Shown in pieces: positions 5,848-12,915 of a stretch of DNA of 30,533 bases. The notes beneath the pieces are model-generated. The model was not told where the DNA came from. It saw only the letters and a list, made by a program, of their open reading frames with translations, and searched no databases. Source of the DNA: a virus; the IMG/VR virus record IMGVR_UViG_3300034685_000125, positions 1-30,533 of that record. One strand, written 5' to 3'. The number at the start of each line of letters is the position of its first letter. Within the stretch, counting starts at the first letter, position 1. A program made the translations under genes and the position numbers.

Positions 5848-6262
5848 ATTTATATCTTTTTTCAAAATATTGTAAATCCCATTGTATAACCTTTTCACTC
5901 ATAAGCAAATGTGGTTTATACTTTTTAGCGTTGTCAATTAATATTGCCTCGTCTTTAACTGCTTTTTTAATCTCGTGCCATATCTTTAACTTATTACCTT
6001 CACAGTATAAAAAATCTGTTACATTCTCAAGCAGATTTAATTCTGTTAAATGCTCTTTTACTTTTTTATGTGTTTCACTACTTCTGTTTGTAAAGATAAT
6101 AAACTCTCTGCACTTTAACCAATTAATAAATGTTTTATTAATCGGTTGCGTTTTTAGTCCGTCCCAAGTTTTTAAAAACAACTCAAGGTTGTTGGTTATA
6201 TCCACGTCAAACGGATTTTTTATTATAGTATTATCGAAATCTACTAACAATAGTTTACTCAT
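5834..6262 (-). CDS. HAD-superfamily phosphatase, 142 aa
   Basis: Motif I is LLVDFDNTI with the nucleophile D8 and acid/base D10; motif II is IIFTNRSS with T58; motif IV is AILIDNAKKYKP with D110. These are the hallmarks of haloacid-dehalogenase-type phosphatases. At 142 residues with no large cap insert it is close to minimal phage HAD enzymes such as nucleotide or polynucleotide 3'-phosphatases, but no kinase domain is present. The substrate is unknown. It lies in an operon between the HTH-like gene and the exonuclease, with AAGGAG 8 bases before ATG. The stop codon sits at the apex of the palindrome at 5824-5847. Confidence 0.85.
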   Translation of the reverse strand: MSKLLLVDFDNTIIKNPFDVDITNNLELFLKTWDGLKTQPINKTFINWLKCREFIIFTNRSSETHKKVKEHLTELNLLENVTDFLYCEGNKLKIWHEIKKAVKDEAILIDNAKKYKPHLLMSEKVIQWDLQYFEKRYKLATA

Positions 6263-6281
6263 TTTTTAACTCCTTTTTTTA

Positions 6282-6309
6282 GTAAACGGCTGTTAAATCA
6301 GCCGTTTAC
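6282..6309. repeat. Intergenic hairpin in the minus-strand operon
   Basis: Arms GTAAACGGCTG (6282-6292) and CAGCCGTTTAC (6299-6309), 11 perfect pairs and a 6-base loop, between the stop of the HTH-like gene and the ribosome binding site of the HAD gene. No T-run follows, so it is not a classical terminator. Confidence 0.85.
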
Positions 6310-6320
6310 AAGTATTTTTT

Positions 6321-6650
6321 TTAATTTTCCTGTGTTTTTACCTTTAACCATTCAAGCAAACTGATTAAAGTATCTTTTTTTGCCTCTATTAAACCGTATA
6401 AGTCCAATTCTGTTATAATCTCAAGAGCCTCAATTATCTCTTTTTTCGTAATCTTTTGTGTTTTTTCTACTGTTGGTTTTTCCATTTTTTGATATAATTT
6501 CAAATATTGTAACTTACCAATTGCTGATTTTTTGCTTAACTTAATTCCTATTTCTGCCATCTCATTAAGAGTTTTTTCCAAATCTTTACTGTTTTTTAAA
6601 TAAACCTCTGCTAATTTCTTGTTAACTTCTTGTTTGCTTAAATTTTCCAT
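6321..6650 (-). CDS. HTH-like phage protein, 109 aa (paralogue of 3468-3845)
   Basis: First gene of the operon read left to 4690. The N-terminus (about residues 1-35) is helical and charged. Residues 38-53 (LSKKSAIGKLQYLKLY) align with the HTH-like stretch of the protein at 3468-3845, followed by a shared EKP-type linker and the shared C-terminal pattern KKEII..LE....DL.GL..AK...L....LK. The two N-termini differ. The leader of about 120 bases contains GCGAGG as a modest ribosome binding site. Probably a DNA-binding regulator, perhaps acting on the operators and palindromes nearby; that is inference from fold and position only. Confidence 0.75.
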   Translation of the reverse strand: MENLSKQEVNKKLAEVYLKNSKDLEKTLNEMAEIGIKLSKKSAIGKLQYLKLYQKMEKPTVEKTQKITKKEIIEALEIITELDLYGLIEAKKDTLISLLEWLKVKTQEN

Positions 6651-6657
6651 AATTTTA

Positions 6658-6688
6658 ACCTCGCTGTTTTATTTTTTCTGTTACTCTG
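6658..6688 (+). repeat. 31-bp motif, copy 2 (copy 1 at 3849-3879)
   Basis: Matches the copy at 3849-3879 in 27 of 31 bases. On the minus strand it forms the untranslated leader just before the start of the 109-aa gene, including its ribosome binding site. Confidence 0.65.
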
Positions 6689-6781
6689 TGTTTCCTTATC
6701 CCTGTTAAGTTCCGTTTACTCCTACCTTTAAAGAAGTGCCTGCTTAACTCTTATTCAACTGTTATTGTGTATCTGTTTATA

Positions 6782-6809
6782 AATATATCAGATTGACAAA
6801 TAAAGTCAA
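6782..6809 (-). promoter_or_regulatory. Sigma70-type promoter for the 6650-4690 operon, with operator-like palindrome
   Basis: Reading left, TTGACT (6809-6804), 16 bases, TATATT (6787-6782). The spacer contains TTGTCAA, a partial inverted copy of the -35 region. Directly upstream is the perfect 18-bp palindrome AGAAATTTTAAAATTTCT (6811-6828), a possible operator. Confidence 0.6.
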
Positions 6810-6885
6810 TAGAAATTTTAAAATTTCTTTCCCTTTACTATCAATAAGTTATAAGCTTTTCAAAAAATATTTAAAAATTTTTCTT

Positions 6886-6957
6886 TTGGCATATAACTTG
6901 CTACATCAGTTGGCATATAACTTGCTACATCAGTTGGCATATAACTTGCTATAACAG
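6886..6957. repeat. Three 24-bp tandem repeats (iteron-like)
   Basis: Copies at 6886-6909, 6910-6933 and 6934-6957 begin TTGGCATATAACTTGCTAC; the third ends differently. Tandem 20-25-bp repeats of this kind bind replication initiators, repressors or, in phages, the small terminase at pac/cos. The position about 650 bases upstream of the small terminase gene permits the last reading. Confidence 0.8.
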
Positions 6958-7005
6958 ACAGGGTGGTTTTTAGACTCATTCTAAATAAGCCCCGATGTTC
7001 CTCAT

Positions 7006-7142
7006 AAAAAATCCCGCAGGGGTATTTTTCAAACTTCCCCCTCTATAACAATAAAAAATCCCGCAGGGGTATTTTTCAAACTTCCCTCCATATTTCCAAC
7101 TTCCACCTCTATAACAACAAAAAATCCCGCAGGGGTATTTTT
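7006..7142. repeat. Three terminator-like hairpins in series
   Basis: Near-identical hairpins at 7006-7029, 7053-7076 and 7119-7142: A6, TCCC, loop GCA, GGGG, then TATTTTT. Being A-rich on the left and T-rich on the right, each could terminate transcription from either side. They separate the early operons from the late promoter at 7344. Each is followed by TTTTTCAAACTTCCC, the motif that continues as an 18-bp array to the right. Confidence 0.75.
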
Positions 7143-7220
7143 CAAACTTCCCCTATATTTCAAACTTCCCCTATATTTCAAACTTCCCCTATATTTCAAA
7201 CTTCCCCCATATTTCAAACC
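7141..7220. repeat. 18-bp tandem repeat array
   Basis: TTCAAAC recurs at 7141, 7159, 7177, 7195 and 7213, exactly 18 bases apart; the unit is TTTCAAACTTCCCCTATA. Related copies follow each of the three hairpins to the left, giving about eight copies in 200 bases. A minus-strand frame across it (7029-7217) uses a TTG start with no convincing context and merely reads the repeats. Confidence 0.85.
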
Positions 7221-7343
7221 TTTATCCCCTTAGTTTCTGTTTTCCCACTGTTTGTCTGGATGTTTGATAATACTTTTTTCTACATGCCCTAACCTTTGTA
7301 AAACCAAGTTCGTAAAAATGGGCAAAATTCCGAATTTTTGTTC

Positions 7344-7372
7344 TTGACTATTGCCTCAAATTTTGGTATACT
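7344..7372 (+). promoter_or_regulatory. Promoter for the packaging/structural genes
   Basis: TTGACT (7344-7349), 17 bases, TATACT (7367-7372). It lies 230 bases before the first structural gene. Confidence 0.75.
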
Positions 7373-7379
7373 TAGGGTA

Positions 7380-7603
7380 TACATGAGGGAGAAACTACAA
7401 CTGGACAACTACTTATTTATTTTAGCAGGGTGTGAGTTTGCTCCCTTCAATGTATATTTTCCCTGTGCGCAGATATTTTCTTTGCCCTCCATAATATAAA
7501 TACCTTCCTTGGGCAGCTTCTCACTTGCGCCGAGGGAAACTTACGTAGATTTTCGCAAAGATGACAATAGTTTCAAAAAAATTTCAAAAACAGGGAGACT
7601 TAT
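7380..7603 (+). promoter_or_regulatory. Long 5' leader of the structural operon
   Basis: About 225 bases of untranslated leader with higher GC than the genes. GGGAG near 7387 can pair with CTCCC at 7441, and CCTTGG near 7513 with CCGAGG near 7538. No known riboswitch pattern is recognised. A 38-codon frame from the ATG at 7383 would start almost at the 5' end of the transcript without a ribosome binding site and is not called. The packaging initiation site (cos or pac) could lie here; nothing proves it. Confidence 0.4.
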
Positions 7604-8011
7604 ATGGATGCATTAAAACCTATAAAACTGGACGCCAAGTATGTTAAGCTTGTGAATGACTATCTTTCCGGGACCGATTTACCTTCTTTAGCAGAAGCAC
7701 ATTGTATCCCTGTTGAAGAAGTATCTAATTTTTTGAATCGTAAGGAAGTTCGTTCATATATAGCTACTGTACTTCAAAATTATGGTTATTTAAATCCTGT
7801 AACGAGAATAAACTTACTTAATAGAATGATAGAGCAGAAGATTGAGATAGCTGAGGAAACTGATACTCCATTAACTAAGAAAGATATGGTAGAGTTGATT
7901 AAATTATTACAGACTGAACAACAAATGATACAGAAAACCTCACAACCAGAAGAGCCTGTTGTAAATGTTAATTATCTTAAGTTAGTTCAAGAGTTATCAG
8001 GAGAAGAGTAA
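7604..8011 (+). CDS. Probable terminase small subunit, 135 aa
   Basis: The small terminase binds the phage packaging site and recruits the large subunit. The N-terminal part (residues 20-55) reads as a helix-turn-helix of the kind in small terminases: SLAEAHCIPVEEVSNFLNR followed by KEVRSYI. The middle is helical and the C-terminal 30 residues are acidic and proline-containing, as expected for oligomerisation and large-subunit contact. A CAGGGAG site stands before the ATG. The call rests on this pattern and on its place directly before the large subunit, separated only by a 40-aa membrane protein gene. Confidence 0.75.
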   Translation: MDALKPIKLDAKYVKLVNDYLSGTDLPSLAEAHCIPVEEVSNFLNRKEVRSYIATVLQNYGYLNPVTRINLLNRMIEQKIEIAEETDTPLTKKDMVELIKLLQTEQQMIQKTSQPEEPVVNVNYLKLVQELSGEE

Positions 8012-8134
8012 ATGTGGCTCTCTATACTTCTCATTATTTTAGCAAGTATATCTCTTTATTATGAGGTTTATTTAGTTACAATGTTCTTTTTAGCATGTGC
8101 GTGGATTAATTATATGTATATAGGGAGAGATTAA
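8012..8134 (+). CDS. 40-aa membrane protein between terminase genes
   Basis: Starts immediately after the stop of the small terminase (TAAATG) and ends with TAATG shared with the large terminase start, so translation must be coupled. Its sequence is hydrophobic throughout: MWLSILLIILASISLYYEVY, then LVTMFFLACAWINYMYIGRD. This makes one long or two short membrane helices with a charged C-terminal end. The GGAGAAG near the end of the small terminase gene can serve as ribosome binding site. No family recognised. A membrane protein here is unusual; it could be a small holin or antiholin-like protein, or a membrane tether. Confidence 0.65.
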   Translation: MWLSILLIILASISLYYEVYLVTMFFLACAWINYMYIGRD

Positions 8135-9360
8135 TGAGGATACAAATATCGCCTAAAAAACTATTCACAAATAAACTCAATCTCACACCATCTAAGAAAC
8201 AACAGGAAATCTTCGAATCTGTACAAAAGAATAAAGTTACATTAGTTAAAGCTACGCGAAGAGGTGGAAAATCTTTAACAGCAGGAACTTGTGCTTCTGC
8301 TCTTGCTTTAACTCCATCTACTCGTACTACTATTTTAGCTCCGACAATACGATTAACTGAGATTATTTTTAATACTACTGCTGATATAATAACCTCTAAA
8401 CTAAATATCGAACCTACTTCCTTAAACTACAAAGACAAAGTATTAAAAACTGATTGGGGGTCTGAGGTTCGTTCTGCTTCGTTTAAAAATATGAAGCAAG
8501 TATTAGGAGTATCTAATGACTTATTTATTATAGATGAGGCGGCAGTAGCAGATACAGATAACTTTGAGTGGTTATTTCAAGAGATATTTCCTACATTAGT
8601 TGAAACAGATGGGCACTTATTAGCAATTACAACACCAAGAGGGTATAATTACTTCTTTGACTTATGGGAGTATGCAAAAACACAACCTGATTGGAACACT
8701 ATTTCATATACAATTTACGATGTTGACCATATACCAAGAGAGGAAGTTGAAACATTAAAAGCACATTACTTCAACTTAGGGATGGAAAAGTTATGGGAAC
8801 AGGAATTCATGGCTAACTTTATTGCTTTTACAGGGCAGATTTACTCATTTTTACCTGAACCATACACATCTGAAGAACCACCGCAAGGAGATTATTTTAT
8901 TGGTATTGACCCAGGGGCTGCTCACTTATTTGCTGTAGTTGTAGTATGTATTAATGATAAGGGAGTATTTATTCAAGATGGATATGCTTCAACTGGGGCA
9001 ACGGGAGACCATGCACAGATAATACAAGAATTTATTAATAAGTATGACCCTTTAGAAATTTATATAGACCATGCAGCAAAACAAACAGCAGTAGACTTAG
9101 CTTATGAGTATGATATATCTTGTCGTAATGCTAATAAAGCTGTGGAAGAAGGTATTAATTTTATGAGAGGGTTGAAAGGGAGACTATTTATTAATCAGAA
9201 CTCCCAGATTTTTGATACTTTTATGACTCAATGGAACTTATATAAAGAGAAAGAGGGGAGGATTATAAAAAAGAACGATGACTTATTAGATGCTCTCAGG
9301 TATGCCGTATATACTGCTTATCAAGATTTTTACGTTGGGTCATCAATTTTTACTACATAA
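8134..9360 (+). CDS. Terminase large subunit, 408 aa
   Basis: The packaging motor: an N-terminal ATPase pumps DNA into the prohead and a C-terminal RNase H-like nuclease cuts the concatemer. Walker A is ATRRGGKS (residues 40-47); Walker B is FIIDEA with D134 and E135; the coupling motif is AITTP (164-168). Nuclease acidic residues are D259 (FIGIDPG), D312 (YIDHA) and D382/D383 with D386 (NDDLLDALRYA). The length is normal for this family. It overlaps the preceding small gene by one base; AGGGAGAG is the ribosome binding site. Confidence 0.95.
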   Translation: MRIQISPKKLFTNKLNLTPSKKQQEIFESVQKNKVTLVKATRRGGKSLTAGTCASALALTPSTRTTILAPTIRLTEIIFNTTADIITSKLNIEPTSLNYKDKVLKTDWGSEVRSASFKNMKQVLGVSNDLFIIDEAAVADTDNFEWLFQEIFPTLVETDGHLLAITTPRGYNYFFDLWEYAKTQPDWNTISYTIYDVDHIPREEVETLKAHYFNLGMEKLWEQEFMANFIAFTGQIYSFLPEPYTSEEPPQGDYFIGIDPGAAHLFAVVVVCINDKGVFIQDGYASTGATGDHAQIIQEFINKYDPLEIYIDHAAKQTAVDLAYEYDISCRNANKAVEEGINFMRGLKGRLFINQNSQIFDTFMTQWNLYKEKEGRIIKKNDDLLDALRYAVYTAYQDFYVGSSIFTT

Positions 9361-9369
9361 GGGGCAGAG

Positions 9370-10536
9370 ATGGGAATAAAACAATGGATGGCTGAGAAGC
9401 TATTTAAACTTACACCTAATCGTTATATATCAACATCTATAACTGAAATTGATATGTCTTCAACGTATGAGGCTATATCAGTTTTATCAAGATGTATTGA
9501 TATGATAGTTAATTCAGCAATTGAAGTACCATTAAACGTATATGAATTTAATGGTAGATATTATAAACCAGTAGAAAGGCGTCCATCTTGGGCAAAGTTA
9601 CTTAATTCACCTTCTACAGAGATGGATACACATACGTTTTACAAGACAATTTACAGGGATTTATTATTTAAAGGGAATACGCTTCTTTATAACACCAGAT
9701 TAGAATGGCAATATATACCTGAATACACCCTTGATTTAACTAATGGGAAGTTAAGAATAGGGGATAAGGAGGTACCTTATACTGATGATTTTGTTTTTAT
9801 TAGGCTTTTACATGGGTCTAATGAGTATTTTGCTAAACCGTATATAGACAGAGTATCTTCAGAAATAGACTTAATTAAAAAGATGCTCAAGTTTCAATCT
9901 CAGTACTATAAGAATAATGGTGTCCCAGGAGTTATTCTTAAGACTGAAAGACCATTATCTGCATCATTAAAAGCCAGATTACTTGAAGAATTTAAAAGTA
10001 TGACCTCTATTATGACAGGTAAAGCTGGAGACCCTTATATATTAGATGGGGGAATAGAAGTTGAGCAATTAACACGCTCATTTAAAGAGTTAGAATTTAG
10101 AGAATCCCTAGATGATTTAGAATCCCGCATAATTAGAAACCTTGGTATTCCTGAAGTATTAATTAAAGGTGGTAATAATGCGAATATAACTCCCAACGTC
10201 AAAGTATTTTATAATTTTACTATTAAGCCACTTGTAGAAACAGTTGCATCAGCACTCACACACCACATCAAATTAGTTTACAGAGGGACAAAAAACGATA
10301 TTGTAATACGCCCAGATTTTGATGCAGTAAATATCCTCAGAGATGATTTTAACTCTTATTCAGCATCTGTTAGAGGATTATTTACTACAGGCATTATATC
10401 TCGTAATGAAGCGAGAGAGTTATTAAGGTTAGAAAAAACAGATGAAGATATTTTCTTAACCCCTGCGAATATAGCAGGAAGTGCAAACGACCCAAGTGTA
10501 GGGGGTAGACCAAGTGGAGGAACACAAGATGAATAA
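9370..10536 (+). CDS. Portal protein (HK97 type), 388 aa
   Basis: Forms the twelve-subunit ring through which DNA enters and leaves the capsid and on which the tail attaches. The protein shows the pattern of the HK97-like portal family: an N-terminal stretch ending YEAISVLSRCIDMI, the segment LNSPSTEMDTHTFYKTI with LLFKGNTLLY, the wing sequence FQSQYYKNNGVPG, the stem region LEFRESLDDLESRI and NLGIPEVLI, and the C-terminal FTTGIISRNEARELL. GGGGCAGAG precedes the ATG. Its 3' end overlaps the next gene by eight bases. Confidence 0.92.
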   Translation: MGIKQWMAEKLFKLTPNRYISTSITEIDMSSTYEAISVLSRCIDMIVNSAIEVPLNVYEFNGRYYKPVERRPSWAKLLNSPSTEMDTHTFYKTIYRDLLFKGNTLLYNTRLEWQYIPEYTLDLTNGKLRIGDKEVPYTDDFVFIRLLHGSNEYFAKPYIDRVSSEIDLIKKMLKFQSQYYKNNGVPGVILKTERPLSASLKARLLEEFKSMTSIMTGKAGDPYILDGGIEVEQLTRSFKELEFRESLDDLESRIIRNLGIPEVLIKGGNNANITPNVKVFYNFTIKPLVETVASALTHHIKLVYRGTKNDIVIRPDFDAVNILRDDFNSYSASVRGLFTTGIISRNEARELLRLEKTDEDIFLTPANIAGSANDPSVGGRPSGGTQDE

Positions 10537-12349
10537 GACTAAGGATTTTAAATTAGCCTCTATCTCTGATTTTGAAGTAAAGATGTTAGACGATGGCTCT
10601 GGAATAGAGATACAAGGTTACGCCTCTACTCCAGTTGTTGACAGAGACCAAGAGATTATACCAGTATCTGCAATTGATACAACAAATTGGGAAAAGAACC
10701 CTATATTGTTGTATATGCACGATAGAAGTAAACCTATCGGAAAGGTTGTATCATATGAGAAAAGAACTGATGGATTATGGGTTAAGGCTTTCATCTCTAA
10801 TGCTGCTGAGAAACTTCATGGAGTTTTAACGCTTATTAAAGATGGGGTTCTTAAAGCATTTTCAGTAGGTTTTAGGATTCATGATTATTTTGTAGATAAA
10901 GCAGGTGTTTTAGTCTACAAGGATATTGAACTATTAGAGGTATCAGTTGTTTCGATACCTGCAAATCAAGAAGCAATTTTTGAGTTTGTTAAGTCTTTAA
11001 AGGAAGATTCACATAAAAGTGATACTCCAGAAATGAATAAAAAGGGGGATATTGATTCTATGGAAAAAATGCAAGAAATGGAAGCACAACTAAAGAAACT
11101 TATGGAAGAAAAAGAAGCCGCTGAGAAAGCTCTTAAGGCTAAGGAAGAAGCTGAGAAAGCTGCAAGAGAAGAGGCTGAGAAAGCTGCACTTAAAGAAGAA
11201 GTTAAAACTACTAAAGGTGCTATTGAAAAAATGTCTGAAAGTATAGCTTCAATTACTGAAGTTATTAACACACTTAAAGAAGAAATCAAAAATATGAAAG
11301 AAGAGGTTGAGGAAACTAAGATGTCAAAACCAAAAATAGAAGTTAAATCTGCTGATAGTTCTACTATCAAAACTTTTATGGATAAATATAAAGATGCTGT
11401 AATCGAAGCACAGCTTTTTGGAAAGAAGTTTACTGATACGAAAGTATTTAGTTCACTTCCAGAAGGAGCTAAGTCTGTAAGCTTTGATGCTCAGTTTACT
11501 ACAATGGTTCATGACCAAATTCTTGAAGATGTAAAACAAAAAGCTCCATTGTTTGATTTATTCTCAAAAATGGCTGCTGGAGCTAAAACTGATGTATACC
11601 CATTTGAAGGTTCTGTAAGTTCTGGATGGGGGTCTCTTTCTCTTACTAACTATGACTATACTGGTAAAATTCAGTTTGACTATTTTAAAGCTATGGCTGG
11701 TGTAGAATATAAATATGAAGATGAGGAAGATGCAGTAATTAGCTGGTTACCAAAAGTAAGACAAGATATCGTTACTTCATTGGCTGAAATAGTTGATGAT
11801 GCAATAATTAATGGTGGTGGTACTACTGAGTACAAAGGTCTTATTGCTTATGCTAATGATAACGCAGGTACTATCTACACTGTAACTGACCCAAATAACT
11901 ACCTTACTGCTAAAGAAATAAGAGCTGCAAGAGCTAAAATGAAAAAATATGGCGTTAATCCAAAAGATTTAGTAGTTCTTATGAACTCTTACAAATATCT
12001 TCAGTTGCTTGATGACGCTGAAATAGTTACTGTAGATAAGATTGGCGATATGGCTACTTTAATTAATGGTTCTGTTGGAACTATTAATGGCTCTAACATC
12101 CTTATAAACGATAGCTTTGATGGTAATGATACTGCAAGTGCTACTGACTATTCTGCAGTTATCTTTAATAAAAACATGTTTGGGGTAAAAGCTAAGCCTG
12201 TACTTGTTGAAATAGACAAAAACATTCAAACTCAAAATAGAGTAATTGTTGGTTCTGTAAGAGTATCCTTCATTCCATTGGTTCCATTAACTGGTGGTGC
12301 TCTTCCTGCTACTGCTCCTATCGTAGTAGCTATGAGTAACGGTATATAA
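10529..12349 (+). CDS. Fused prohead protease and major capsid protein, 606 aa
   Basis: Residues about 20-160 match the S78/HK97-type prohead protease: VVDRDQEIIP, LLYMHDRS with catalytic H64, VLKAFSVGF with catalytic S112, and LLEVSVVSIPAN. Residues about 175-265 are a lysine/glutamate/alanine coiled coil corresponding to the scaffolding delta domain. The rest has the HK97 capsid fold pattern (for example EIVDDAIINGGGTTEYKG and GSVRVSFIPL at the end). In HK97 itself protease and capsid are separate genes. The ATG at 10529 is chosen over a GTG at 10514 because GGAGG (10516-10520) then is its ribosome binding site. An in-frame ATG at 11060 follows GGGGGAT and could give delta plus capsid alone. 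A terminator-like hairpin follows. Confidence 0.92.
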   Translation: MNKTKDFKLASISDFEVKMLDDGSGIEIQGYASTPVVDRDQEIIPVSAIDTTNWEKNPILLYMHDRSKPIGKVVSYEKRTDGLWVKAFISNAAEKLHGVLTLIKDGVLKAFSVGFRIHDYFVDKAGVLVYKDIELLEVSVVSIPANQEAIFEFVKSLKEDSHKSDTPEMNKKGDIDSMEKMQEMEAQLKKLMEEKEAAEKALKAKEEAEKAAREEAEKAALKEEVKTTKGAIEKMSESIASITEVINTLKEEIKNMKEEVEETKMSKPKIEVKSADSSTIKTFMDKYKDAVIEAQLFGKKFTDTKVFSSLPEGAKSVSFDAQFTTMVHDQILEDVKQKAPLFDLFSKMAAGAKTDVYPFEGSVSSGWGSLSLTNYDYTGKIQFDYFKAMAGVEYKYEDEEDAVISWLPKVRQDIVTSLAEIVDDAIINGGGTTEYKGLIAYANDNAGTIYTVTDPNNYLTAKEIRAARAKMKKYGVNPKDLVVLMNSYKYLQLLDDAEIVTVDKIGDMATLINGSVGTINGSNILINDSFDGNDTASATDYSAVIFNKNMFGVKAKPVLVEIDKNIQTQNRVIVGSVRVSFIPLVPLTGGALPATAPIVVAMSNGI

Positions 12350-12360
12350 GAATTATCAGT

Positions 12361-12391
12361 AGGAGGGGCTTAACGGCCCCTCTCTTTTTAT
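12361..12391 (+). terminator. Terminator or attenuator after the capsid gene
   Basis: Stem GAGGGGC (12363-12369)/GCCCCTC (12376-12382), 6-base loop, then TCTTTTTATT. Placed between capsid and connector genes, it would lower expression of the genes downstream relative to the capsid. Confidence 0.85.
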
Positions 12392-12411
12392 TAATAATTT
12401 GAGGTAAATAT

Positions 12412-12915
12412 ATGGATTTATTATCATTGGTTAAGACATCATTAGATATACCCATTACTGAAACTTCGGAAGACGAGTACCTCAATCATTTAGTAACTTT
12501 TGTTAAAGCACAATTCACTAAATATACTGGAGTAGAGATATCTGCTACTAAAGATGTTTCACAAATATTTCTTAGACAGTATGGTGTATCTATTTTTAAA
12601 TTCAATTCTGGCCCTATAAACTCACTTGTTTCAGTAACAGTGGATGGAGAAGTTCAAGACATTTCAAATTTTTATATATCCAATCAATTAATAGTATCTA
12701 CAGACCAACTATACGGAGAAAAAATAGAGATAGTGGCTAATGTGGGCTATGCAACTATTCCAGATGATATAGCCTATATTATATCAGCTATGTGTGAATA
12801 TTATTTTAAACAAGACTCTAAATCAAATTATTTCACTGGGGATAAACCATTAACCCCGTCAGCAAACTTACTCCCAGCATATATAAGGGAGATGTTAGAT
12901 GGCTTCAAAATATGA
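12412..12915 (+). CDS. Head-tail connector (gp6-like adaptor), 167 aa
   Basis: Resembles the adaptor proteins that form the ring under the portal (HK97 gp6/SPP1 gp15 family). The N-terminal helical part MDLLSLVKTSLDIPITETSEDEYLNHLVTFVKAQ is the typical start (a short domain pattern of L..VK..L.I....D..L..L...A). A beta-rich middle follows, then a helical end (IAYIISAMCEYYFKQ), with the usual short loop before the C-terminus. GAGGT precedes the ATG. The stop overlaps the next gene by 17 bases. Confidence 0.8.
   Translation: MDLLSLVKTSLDIPITETSEDEYLNHLVTFVKAQFTKYTGVEISATKDVSQIFLRQYGVSIFKFNSGPINSLVSVTVDGEVQDISNFYISNQLIVSTDQLYGEKIEIVANVGYATIPDDIAYIISAMCEYYFKQDSKSNYFTGDKPLTPSANLLPAYIREMLDGFKI

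Noticed and set aside
7029-7217. 62-aa minus-strand ORF with KYRGSL repeats
   Set aside because: TTG start within the 18-bp repeat array; the protein is only the translated repeat.
7383-7499. 38-codon ORF at the very 5' end of the late leader
   Set aside because: Would have to be translated from a leaderless mRNA; no ribosome binding site and no recognisable protein features.
10966-11370. 134-aa serine/alanine-rich minus-strand ORF
   Set aside because: Antisense shadow of the coiled-coil part of the capsid fusion; no ribosome binding site.
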